NCBI RefSeq assembly: GCF_905147365.1
Contig: NC_056409.1
Location: forward strand, 11,723,001 to 11,787,000
Origin: Aricia agestis
Taxonomy: Eukaryota > Arthropoda > Insecta > Lepidoptera > Lycaenidae
DNA: 64,000 nt
Direction of reading: 5' to 3'
Positions 54,831 through 64,000 of this stretch are shown here, piece by piece. The first letter of the stretch is position 1; every line of letters starts with the position of its first letter. Both the position numbers and the translations under genes were made by a program. Under the pieces are notes generated by a model. That model searched no databases and was not told the origin of the DNA. It worked only from the letters and a program-made list of their open reading frames with translations.

Positions 54831-57049
54831 TATTTTAATTTAGTTTATGTTTTTCTAAATAGCGTGACTCAAGCACAGTATTACAATATGAGTATGGCAT
54901 GTAGATTGTAATTTGTAGGTGACATGAATTTGTTATGGTTGTTAGCAAACATTTTAAAGTAAATTAAGAAATCACTCAACAATAACTGAATATAAAAATA
55001 TATACTTAGATAAGAATTAATTCGCTATAAGAAAGAGAAATAACGTAGAATTAGATATAGTTTTAGCTCTATGTAGAGACACAGATAATAAGCTTCAAAT
55101 TAAAGATTACTATTTTAGATATATGTAAATACTAAGTAAATTGTTTAATTTCTGGACAACTATCATTGATTTACTGTCAAATAATTAATCTTTGTGTAAT
55201 TGATACTTGTAAAATATATTTTATTTATTGTACTTACTTTGTATTTATAATTTAAGGACTGTGTTCTCGGGCATTGACCTTTGCAGGGCTTTGCAATTGG
55301 CACAATTATTCTTCGGAAGGTCGTAGGCTCTATTGAATTCATTCCTTACTTAGTATCGTTTACATTTTTTTATTAGAAAACCAAACATTTTATATATAAA
55401 TTATTATCTCCTGTCTTATGACTTACGAGTAGTAATTTTATCATTTATTTACGCAATTTGGTTTTATTTTTGTCATATTATAGAGTAAAGCCTATATCCA
55501 AAAACACTGGGTAACTTAAATAACATCAATAAAACAAAAATATTATTCTGTTCATTTAAAATAAGATAGGGCCTCGAAAATTTGCGTTACTTATAAGTAA
55601 GTGCCTAATATATTTACATTTTTAAATAATAAAAATCCATAAATTAATAAAGACGATAACTTACTTTTGCCTTATAATTGACGGTTTCTATAATATAAGA
55701 TTTATTATTCACTATTATCACAAACAGCACAGAATTTACTTTTTACAATAAATCCACTAAACTACGAAGTTTTGTATGAATCCGCTACGTCCTCTCTCAA
55801 CAGTGACAATACAACGACTGCGCGGCGTACCATGGTCTATGCCATATAATATCGACTGAGTTTTGATAAGTTATCGATATGGTATCTGAGTGTATCGCTT
55901 TTACTTTGGATTAGTAAATACTATTTGGAGGCTTATGTGATAATAATTTTGGATACGCGAAAAATTTTAGAGCGAATGTGAAACAAAATGTAACCTAGTT
56001 TATACTTACCTAGTTATTATCAAGAATATCCCAATCAAGTACATGATATTATAACAATGATGTCGTTATAATGACGTTATAGTTATGCAATGCTTTGTTC
56101 TTGTCTGATACGTTAGAAATGTTGTTTGACAGATAAAAACAAAACATTGTTAAAAAATAACCAGCTCTGTATGCAGAATCTTTCAAACGAAATTTCATAC
56201 TAGATGCAGCTAGAGGAGCTTATGGTCCAATTACTCAAGTCATCAGATTAGTCTAACCTAACATAATAATATTTTAATAAGGAGTCTTGTGACTCGTCTT
56301 TGGTTTTTTACCATTGCTGCTTTAAGTACATACTTACAAGTATACATTGTTGAATTGGACAAAAACACAAACAGAAGAAAATAAATAAAAAAGTTAAAAT
56401 AACAAAAAAAGGTTAAGGTTAAAGTTAGCCTTAACTATAACCATAACTTTGACCATAAGTGTAACTATAACCGCGCCTCTGGTGCAACCCACTCTAACCA
56501 TACAACCTTATACAGAGACCACACTAAATTGCACAGGATCTATAAAATAGTCATTAATTACTTAGGGGACTTAGAACACCTAAATGCACAGAAATATCTG
56601 TATGATAGAATGCGGTACTTGTATTGAGAAAGATTATATTCCATCAAAAACATCCTGTAAAAAAAACAAGTCTCGCAACTCAGTTTTTATACCGTAAAAA
56701 TTTATGAGATCCATGCAATACCAAGTCGGTTAATTTATTCAGTCCCTACCTAGGGGACCTTCTGTCTCAATTTAGTAAGTACGTAAGTTATTATCATATC
56801 AATATTGAAAATCTTTTAATTTATTAGGTTTTCCCTTAATTAAGACACTAAACACTAGCTAGATATCTCTCTCCCGACGATAAACCGGAGATATTGATGG
56901 TACGGGTACAATGATTCATAAACCGCAAATGTAACTTTGTAATCCTATACATTTATATGGGATTACAAAGTTATTTACGAAGTTAGTTTATCTAGAAAAC
57001 TGGACAGAAATTTTGAAATTTTTGAATTTTTCCTTGATTAAAACATTAA
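54831..57049. other. no supported gene; AT-rich spacer
   Basis: About 2.2 kb of AT-rich DNA with only short frames. 56396-56475 has a run of imperfect TAACC/GGTTA-type repeats. A short inverted pair GTAATCCTATACATTTATATGGGATTAC lies at 56938-56965. Confidence 0.4.
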
Positions 57050-57385
57050 ACACTAATTATATTCTAAGTTTGAAGGTTCTATGTCTGCTAGAAGTGCCTT
57101 AGACTTTTGGTGATCGGTCAGTCAGTCAGTCAGTCAGTGACAAAATTAAGAAACTTTAACAAGTTACAACTCTTAAACTACTCGTTCAAATTGAATAAAA
57201 TTTTAAATATACCATGTTTATACAATGCTCGCTTAACAACTGAAAATTCAGGCTTGTTGGTTTATCCACAATGAAGGTATAGGGGGTCAATAAGAGCCTG
57301 AATTGGTTCGAGAAATGGATGGTACGGCCGTGCGGCTTTTTTGCTCGACTTGGCGGAGGCACTACCGTGCCCCCAGATAATATTG
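57050..57385 (+). repeat. dispersed repeat with (CAGT)n tract
   Basis: It contains AAGTGCCTTAGACTTTTGGT, a CAGT tetranucleotide run at 57118-57138, AGAAATGGATGGTACGGCCG and a GGGGGCACGGTAGTGCC-like end (57355-57374). No coding. The family is not identified. Confidence 0.35.
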
Positions 57386-57835
57386 TTCAGAATATATGCT
57401 AGATCCATAGTGTTTTCAAAAGTCAAAACACGATGCAATTTATTTTTCTAGAAAAAAATCGCAAACATACCTCTAATAAAATCTTAAAATGATCGGTATG
57501 TGTACATAGTAAATTGCACTCAATAATTATTTAATTTATGGACAATATTATTTGACTACCACTTACCAGTGTACTATTGCTATAGTGTTTTTTTCTAATA
57601 AATCCTTAATTTGCAGTAATGAAGTATTTTCCACTACCAGAGTAGTCTTAGCGTACGTAGGTGTGCGTTGTGCATTGTGCATGTATGCAAGACGGGTCGG
57701 TCAATGTCGATTAGCTGTTCTAGGCCCCTTAACATACTTTCCTGATACCCATTATATAAATAAACTTTTAGTAACTTTATCGCTAATAAAGACAAAAGAT
57801 CCAAGAAGATAGACTCTATACCACTTTAATGTAAC

Positions 57836-58125
57836 GCATCCGTGGTCCAGTGGTTAAGAGCGCGGCTCTTGACTCGGAGGTCGTGTGTTCGATTCCCGCG
57901 TTGGAAACCTATTATGTTATTTACAAGTTTGATTAGGACAATGCAGGCTGATCACCTGATCGTCTGACAAGTAAGATGATCCATGCGTCGGATGGGCATG
58001 TAAATAGTCGGTCCTGCGCCTTATCTCTCGCCAGTAGTGTCGGTCTTCCGTCCCACTGGGTTTATGAGAGTTAAGGAATAGAGAGTGCTTTTGTATATTG
58101 CGCACACACTTGGGCACTATAAAAT
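57836..58125 (+). mobile_element. tRNA-derived SINE with body
   Basis: The head has an A box TGGTCCAGTGG and a B box GTTCGATTCC within about 70 bp of tRNA-like sequence. The two acceptor-stem strands do not pair well. The body continues with GATCCATGCGTCGGATGGGC, GTAAATAGTCGGTCCTGCGC, GTGTCGGTCTTCCGTCCCAC and a TATTGCGCACACACTTGGGC end. That makes it a SINE rather than a working tRNA gene. Confidence 0.7.
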
Positions 58126-58276
58126 CCCACCAAAAACATTTCATGTAAAATGTTACCTCGACGACCACAAAAGTTTTTCCCCATAAAGTTAATATACCTA
58201 TTAACTTAATAGTTTTCCCTTGTGAAAAAGACATTAGGGACAAAGAGCCTGTAGCCAAGACTTTTCTTTATCGCTT

Positions 58277-58440
58277 TTTATAGAAACGTCGATCAAAATG
58301 TATGGAATTGACATTAGACGAGTCGAACGTCAATGTCATAATATTAACGAACTCTTATGTCAATAATTGACATAAGGCCGATTAAAATGTATGGAATTGA
58401 TAGTCAATTCCATACATTTTAATCGGCGATTCTATAAATA
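58277..58440. mobile_element. MITE with perfect 24-bp stem
   Basis: The outer ends TTTATAGAAACGTCGATCAA and CGGCGATTCTATAAA pair. Inside, 58377-58400 (GCCGATTAAAATG...) pairs perfectly with 58404-58427 across a 3-nt TAG loop, and TGGAATTGACATTAG-like units repeat. Confidence 0.6.
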
Positions 58441-58978
58441 AATAATAAAGGGTCAGATCTAATGTAGAGCTAAGCTTCTGAATCTACATTCTACGCGGCC
58501 TAACTCTATCGACCCTAACTCCAACAAATTATGTAATGTATGTATGGTTTCGCTGTTTCGCTACCGGTGGAGGTGAGGCGAATATTTAGTTTCTGATCTG
58601 AAGTAAGTAACGAAACAGCCATCGCCGTCGCTGCCGTGTCCCCAGACTACTCCTGTGACACTGGCCTGGTTTCAATGAAACCTGCCACCGTCACCGAAAT
58701 CAGTGTGGGAGTTATAGTTACTCTAATGTAACGTGGTTTTTAAGAAGCACTATAGGTAGCTTTTGTAATTACACTTTACAGTGAAATAAAATGGATTTTC
58801 TTGTAGTCCGATTTATAGTATAAATTAGGAGTTGTCGTCCTATGCTATGCTAGTTTATTCCAAGTTTATTCCTATGCTATGTATAATTTTCTAGAACAGA
58901 CTGTATACACATCATAACACGTCGTTGTTCGGGTTATTATTATGCTCGCAACCAGTTTGGAGTTCGTTAATGGCGAGT

Positions 58979-59020
58979 TATATAAAAGCTTGTGCCTGTG
59001 CGCTAGTGCCAATTCAGCGG
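58979..59020 (+). promoter_or_regulatory. TATA-containing core promoter of the PEBP gene
   Basis: TATATAAAAG at 58979-58988 lies about 35 bp before AATTCAGCGG (Inr-like TTCAG, about 59014) and about 50 bp before the ATG at 59040. The short 5' UTR and strong TATA suggest a highly or tissue-specifically expressed gene. Confidence 0.5.
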
Positions 59021-59039
59021 TCGACAGCGAACACGCAAG

Positions 59040-62000
59040 ATGGCACTACTGAGTATTTTGTTTGCTGTTCTAGTTGCGAATGGCCCGGTGGTCTGGGCTG
59101 TAGAGACGTCGCCGGTTCAAGCGTTCCAAGACAATGGTGTGGTGCCCGATGTCATCCCTAAAGCGCCAGTCGCCTTCGTTTCGGTAAATACACTTTGAGA
59201 TTATTTATTTTCTTAGGTACGCCATCATGTATGGCGTACTTTAAAAAATCGGCCATGTGCGAGTCTGACTCGCGCACGAAGGGTTCCGTACCGTTCTTGA
59301 CCGAAAGTTGGCAAAAAATTGTGTTATTTGTATGGGAGCCCCCCATAAATATTTATTTTACTTTAATTTTATTATTAACGAGCTTTTGCCTGCGGCTTCA
59401 CTCGCGTTAAGAAGTATTGTTATATACAAACTTTCATCCCCTATTTGAATCCCTTGGGGTTGGAATTTATCAAAATCCTTTCTTAGCGGATGCCTACATC
59501 ATAACATCTACCTGCATGCCAATTTCAGCCCGATCCGTCCAGTGGTTTGGGCTGTGCGTTGATAGATCACTATGTCAATCAGTCAGTCAGTCACCTTTGA
59601 GTTATATTTATATAGATTATTAAAGTACTATCAGAGAAATTGATTCCTATGCAAATCGGGGACCTAAGTAGTTTGGTTGCGTTACGTCAAACCCAGCTGA
59701 CAGATCACAATTAACATTGAATTGACATATTCGACCAAATAACGTTGGTCTGTCAATTGCATAGGAATCAACTTCCTCGATGGTACAAATATAATTAAGA
59801 ATATTGTATTTCAAGTGCTTAGCTGCTACCATTATTGATTACGAGTAAAAAAGACAAAATAAAGTCACGTTTGTTGTATGGGAGGCGGGAGCTCCCCTTA
59901 AATATTTATTTTATTTTGTTTTTAGTACTTGTTATTATAGCGGCAACAGAAATACACAATCTGCGAAAATTTCAGACGTCTAGCTATAGCGGTTCTTGAG
60001 TTACAGCCTGGAGACAGACGGACAGATGGACAGACGGACAGACGACAAAGTCTCAGTAATAGGGTCCTGTTTTTACCATTTGGGTACGGAACCCTAAAAT
60101 GGGGGCGTTGTGTAGAGGCTTGGGGGTGACTTATTTCATCTGGGTGCATTTTAAATTGAAACAATGGGGGCGTTAAAACATAATTTGTTCTCAAAGTGGG
60201 CATTAGACAAAATAAGTTTGGGAACCCCTACCCTAGAGCATTGAGCCCGAGTTTTCTTGAAATTTTCACAGATTGTGTATAAGTATCTGTTGCCGCTATA
60301 ACAACAAATACTAAAAACAAAATAAAATTATTATTTAAGGGGGCTCCCACACAACAAACATGATTTTTAGACCTTTTTTGCTCTATATCAATAATGGCAA
60401 CAGGTAGATACTTGAACTTTTCTCAAAGTCTTTATTTGTATATGTTCTTAAATATTTAATAATAATATTAAAATACTAGTATTAAAATAAAATAAAAAGT
60501 CAAAGGGGGCCCCCATACAAAAAACACAATTTTGGCCTAATTTTGCTCTATAATGGCACGGAACCCTTAGTGCGCTAGTCCAACTCGCACTTGGCCGATT
60601 ATTTTTCTGGGTCCCACACCGCTCCTCTTTAGACCTTCAGCGCCCACGGGGGCGTTATCGCCCACTTTGGGAAAGGCTGCTCTAGGACCTAGTTTGATTG
60701 CTCGGAGATCACTTATAGATGATCGGCGGCGAGCGTGGTAATTGCCTAGTAACCAGGAGATGAATAGGCAGTCCTCGCCGTATAAAAGCATCTCCTGACT
60801 CCTGCTGTCATTATCAGGAGGTTTAAATTGAACGAAATAAAAAGGAAATTACGTTCCTACTTATTCAATGTAACTAATAACTAACAACGATATCCATACT
60901 AATATTATAAATGCGAAAGTGTGTCTGTCTGTCTGTTACCTCTTCAAGCCCAAACCGCTGAACCGATTTTGCTGAAATTTGGCATGGAGATACTTTGAGT
61001 CCCGTGAAAGGACATAGGATACTTTTTGTCCCGGAAAAATGTACGGTTCCCGCGCGATAAACGAGTTTTGGCGCAACGGAGTTGCGGGCGTCATCTAGTT
61101 CATAAAAATTTTTTACACTTAACGATAGTTATCATGTGAGCTCGTTATTTTCAAATTAAATTGTATGGTGTCAATGATGGTGTCGATTCATCAAAACCTA
61201 TAATAGCGGAAATCATTAGCTACGAGTAGGTACTCGTAAATTAACACTTTGTTAGTGTGATTATTTGTGATATCCGAGGTAATTTAGAGAACTGTGAAAT
61301 TCAGATTCTATGAAAATGTCATACAGGTATTTATTTTACCTTTTGATTTTAGTATACCACCAAAACTAGACGACGACCTCTGTGGCTCAATTGGTTGAGT
61401 GTGTGGCAGCTCAAGCCGGGGGTCGCGGGTTCGAATCCCGCCGACGGAACAAAAGTTTTCAATGTTCCCGGGTCTGGATGTGTATTAAATATTGATATAA
61501 TAAAAATATTAAATAAATAATGTATAATATAAAAGTATTAAATATATTTTCGTTGTCTGGTACCTGTAACACAACTCCTTCAGGTACTTAGCACGGGTTC
61601 AGATTGACGTATTGTGATTTGTGAACAGTATTTAAATAAGTGTATGCACTGACCTTATGCTGACTTCCGTCATCTGAGGATGAATAAAATATGTCTGTGC
61701 TAGAACCTTTGTAACCTTTTCATTAATAATCAAGGGATTTTCTTCAAAATTACGCTATACCTACTATATCGTAAACTTGAAGAAAATGTCTTGATTATTA
61801 TTATTAGCGGCTATACAATAATATTATTATGTATCTGTCTTTGTCTGATGCATTGCAAAAACTACTCTACAGACAACGACAACACGTGGATTAGCGAAGC
61901 AAGGAAGCCCATCGAGTTTAAGAAATATAATATATTTCTTTTCACTTTTCAGATAAAATACCCAAGCGGAGTTGAGGTTCGAAATGGTAACGAGCTCACA

Positions 62001-62846
62001 CCTACCCAAGTGAAAGATGCTCCGTCGATGATCTCATGGGACGTATCCCCAAACAGCTTCTACACCATAGCCTTGACTGGTAAGATAAATTAATGATACT
62101 TAAATAATTATTATTCACTAGCATCCCTTTTATTTCTTTATATTTATTAATGAGAAAAGAAGAGGCTGAGTGGAGAGGATAAAGCAGGAAATATAGTTTC
62201 ACACTGTTTAAACAGTTGCAGGGTTAGTAACTACTTTTTTGGAGAATACCTATAAGTATTAAAAACTTTTCAGACTCAGCATGATAATATTATCAGCCTA
62301 ATATTTATCGTTTACTATATAATATTATCTACATTTTTGTTGCCACATTAAAATGTAAATGTGAGCTGAAGACAATAGTTAAATTTTACAACGGTTTGGA
62401 AACCCGCTCTTATAGTACCATGTAACTTATAGTACCCACAATCCATATGTATAGACAACTCTGAAACTTATCGTTACTAATCTACAAGATAATATTATGG
62501 TGGGAAGATAGATCAGAGCATTATAATTTAAATAGTTCTTGATATCGACAAATCACTTTAATGCTCGGAAAATTGGGCATTCGCGTAACACATTGTCGAA
62601 AAAACATAAAATATTATATTTTTTTTACACAGATCCCGATGCACCCTCACGCGCGGAGCCCAAGGCGCGAGAATGGCATCATTGGCTAGTCGGTAACATT
62701 CCTGGCAACGACGTGGCTTCCGGCGAAACTCTGTCCGCGTACATCGGCTCTGGGCCTCCGCAGGGCTCGGGGCTCCATCGCTACGTCTTCCTCGTCTACA
62801 AACAGCCTGGCAAGCTCACCTTCGACGAACCTCGTCTTGGTGATCG
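59040..62846 (+). CDS. secreted phosphatidylethanolamine-binding protein family member (3' end missing)
   Basis: Three exons with GT-AG introns, 59040-59183, 61953-62079 and 62633-62846, give the first 161 residues. Residues 1 to about 20 (MALLSILFAVLVANGPVVWA) are a signal peptide, so the protein enters the secretory pathway. The PEBP core is clear: PSMISWDVSPNSFYTIALTD, the ligand-site motif DPDAPSR (91-97), REWHHWLVGN (103-112), and GSGPPQGSGLHRYVFLVY (129-146). The family normally ends about 50 residues after GDR; that exon is not found before the right edge. Insect secreted PEBPs include antennal and haemolymph proteins that bind lipids or small hydrophobic ligands. The exact role here is unknown. 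Intron 1 (2.8 kb) is filled with transposon remnants. Confidence 0.93.
59240..59345 (+). repeat. fragment of the GGCCAAGTGC dispersed repeat
   Basis: CGGCCATGTGCGAGTCTGAC, AAGGGTTCCGTACCGTTC and TGTATGGGAGCCCCCCATAA are the 5' part of the repeat in DDB1 intron 9. Its remaining part resumes at about 59820, after other insertions. Confidence 0.6.
59380..59620 (+). repeat. second copy of the 2653 dispersed repeat
   Basis: TTAACGAGCTTTTGCCTGCG to CAGTCACCTTTGAG, colinear with 2653-2895. It is inserted within the GGCCAAGTGC repeat. Confidence 0.55.
59628..59783. mobile_element. MITE family A, copy 3
   Basis: The ends and centre are almost identical to 37924-38079, and TA flanks both sides. It is nested in the repeat cluster of PEBP intron 1. 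Confidence 0.8.
59820..60690. repeat. nested repeat cluster in PEBP intron 1
   Basis: A plus-oriented GGCCAAGTGC repeat tail (59820-60096), a hAT-like segment related to 5495-5679 (60098-60225), a minus-oriented GGCCAAGTGC repeat (about 60250-60600), and a hAT-like end (60640-60690, GGGGGCGTTATCGCCCACTT) follow each other. The hAT element seems to have been split by the second repeat. Confidence 0.5.
60893..61098 (+). mobile_element. complete-looking 206-bp Helitron
   Basis: It starts TCCATACTAATATTATAAAT after an A, and ends GCGCAACGGAGTTGCGGGCG, TCATCTAG, then T. The GCAAC-GGA-GTTGC hairpin lies about 10 nt before CTAG, as Helitrons require. It is the best reference copy for the family in this window. 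Confidence 0.7.
61372..61490 (+). mobile_element. tRNA-derived SINE
   Basis: A box TGGCTCAATTGG, B box GGTTCGAATCC, CCGCCGACGGAACAAAAG, then TTTCAATGTTCCCGGGTCTG and an AT-rich tail. This is the same family as 26990-27140 and the B-box half amplified at 34088-37284. Confidence 0.7.
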
Positions 62847-62930
62847 GTAAGCACCATTTTCCACTCGGCAGGCTTTCTTCTTGCAACGGAAGCCATAATA
62901 CAAAACAAAGTGATAGTTATAATACTATAC

Positions 62931-63305
62931 GGCGTGTATAATTATTGTGTCCCTAGAGTTCACTGTAAAAGTAGCAGTGCTGAAAAAAATACTTTCGACT
63001 CCATTAGGTATTAAGGTAGGTATTGAGGTGCTCCCAGACAGCAGTTATATAACGTTATAATTTATAAAACATTGTGTAACACGATAAAATTTTATAACAG
63101 CGTGTAACACACGCTACAGCGTGTCAAGAATTAAACGTGCCTTTGGTTATAATTTGTTAAAAAATATTAGACAAAAATGTTATCTAAGGTTATACAACTG
63201 CTGTGTCGGACCACCTTTATGTTTCTATGCGAAATGCACTAATTTGCTCATACAAAAGTTTAAAAAAGTTACTGTTTTAGCGCTGCTACTTTCAGACACT
63301 TAAAA
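62931..63305. repeat. degraded MITE family C copy
   Basis: AGAGTTCACTGTAAAAGTAG and AGTGCTGAAAAAAATAC on the left, with TTAGCGCTGCTACTTTCAGA near 63280, match the inner parts of 47283-47542. A separate TATAACG-rich insert (63045-63120) interrupts it. It lies in the intron after the third PEBP exon. Confidence 0.45.
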
Positions 63306-63771
63306 TACTAGTATTAGCACTATTTAACTATTTACTCGTATTAGGAGTTTTTACGTAATTTTCTACTTATTACTTACCTTCTAGTAGCTTATATTTAGGT
63401 ATTTTTAACTGACTTCCAAAAAGGAGAAGGTTATATGTTAGTCTGTTTATATTTAAACTAAAGAACTTCCTTTCAGTGGTTACAAATGGCGAATAATTAT
63501 TCGTAGCGAAAGATATACGCTACGAACTACGAATAATAAAAACTAAGGAAGAGTAACTCCGTCAAAAAAAGTGCACCAAAAGGCTACAAAATGTGACCCG
63601 AATACATGCATATTTATGCATGTGTTCGGTACACATTTTTCGTGTATATACACTCGAGTGACATTCTACCAGGTTGAGATGACAATTTTTTCAAACTCAT
63701 TTTACAATTTGTTTACATAGGTTTGTTTACTTACTTTTTACGTAGCTTTTTACAATATTTTTGTTGTTAAA

Positions 63772-63845
63772 ATGCCTAAATGCCCTGTGAAATGGTGTAG
63801 AAGTCATTCAGATACGACTTTTAATACAGGAATAACCCTTCATCT
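63772..63845 (+). CDS. possible first exon of a THAP-domain protein
   Basis: ATG at 63772 opens MPKCPVKWCRSHSDTTFNTG followed by ITLHL and a GTAAGT donor at 63846. The C-x4-C spacing at the N-terminus and a following hydrophobic-His step resemble the start of a THAP zinc finger, whose remaining ligands would be in the next exon off the window. It lies in the same orientation inside or after the PEBP gene, so it may belong to a transposon (THAP domains occur in P-element transposases) rather than a host gene. Only 25 residues are visible. Confidence 0.35.
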
Positions 63846-64000
63846 GTAAGTGAATTGCTTAAAATTATGCTTAAATTTATTGTATTTTTGTCGACCGCTA
63901 TGCTAGGGTATTTGCATAAAATTAAGCGGGTCTCTTTGTGTTTGTCTTATTCAATTTACATGTACTTTTACTAAAAGTGCAATTTACTAAAAGTGCAATA

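Noticed and set aside
57838..57907. Functional tRNA gene
   Set aside because: The acceptor stem pairs poorly and the sequence continues into a SINE body, so it is a tRNA-derived SINE head.
60760..60850. LTR promoter (GTATAAAAGC) in PEBP intron 1
   Set aside because: A TATA-like box alone, without matching LTR ends or a poly(A) signal in the right order, is not enough.
61380..61450. Functional tRNA gene
   Set aside because: Good A and B boxes, but the spacing and stems do not fold as a tRNA and a sibling copy with the same tail occurs at 27000.

Overview
This window is nuclear DNA from an insect, almost certainly a moth or butterfly. It has intron-rich genes of insect type, AT-rich spacers and dense transposon remnants of the kinds common in Lepidoptera. 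These include short Helitrons that start TC and end in a hairpin plus CTAG, tRNA-derived SINEs, many fold-back MITEs, hAT and Tc1 relatives, and a CR1-type LINE. No prokaryotic features are present. The species cannot be named from the sequence.

Five host genes can be read exon by exon. (1) DDB1, minus strand, 702-11889: 15 coding exons giving the first 730 residues; the C-terminal part lies off the left edge, and an LTR sits in the intron at that edge. (2) An Aurora B-type kinase, plus strand, 23357-26185: six exons, 291 residues. (3) An SLC7-family amino-acid transporter, minus strand, 27430-32205: eight coding exons, 497 residues, convergent with the kinase. (4) Nested in intron 2 of the transporter, on the same strand, a 218-residue coiled-coil protein (29550-30477) whose C-terminus looks like the inner-kinetochore subunit CENP-K. 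(5) A secreted PEBP-family protein, plus strand, 59040-62846, incomplete at the right. A possible THAP-domain first exon sits at 63772.

Transposons dominate the rest. 12.1-16.4 kb holds two inverted copies of a non-autonomous hAT element, one with TIRs and a near-perfect 8-bp target duplication. 16.69-22.98 kb is a 6.3-kb fold-back element. Its arms are arrays of about 163-bp tandem units (8 and 10 copies), its ends match, and a perfect 9-bp target duplication flanks it; no transposase was found inside. 34.1-37.3 kb is a higher-order tandem array (about 0.9-kb period) built from a truncated SINE joined to a Helitron end. 39.0-44.3 kb is an apparently intact CR1-like LINE with a third open frame bridging ORF1 and ORF2. 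44-58 kb has no gene I can support but holds MITEs, Helitrons, a 478-bp near-palindrome and several perfect hairpins with 2-5 nt loops.

Functionally, two neighbouring genes (Aurora B and the CENP-K candidate) would act at the mitotic kinetochore. That is notable because Lepidoptera are holocentric and lack CENP-A. DDB1 (ubiquitin-ligase adaptor), the transporter and PEBP are otherwise unrelated. The best candidates for something undescribed are the satellite-armed fold-back element, the bridging ORF of the LINE, and the highly diverged CENP-K candidate.
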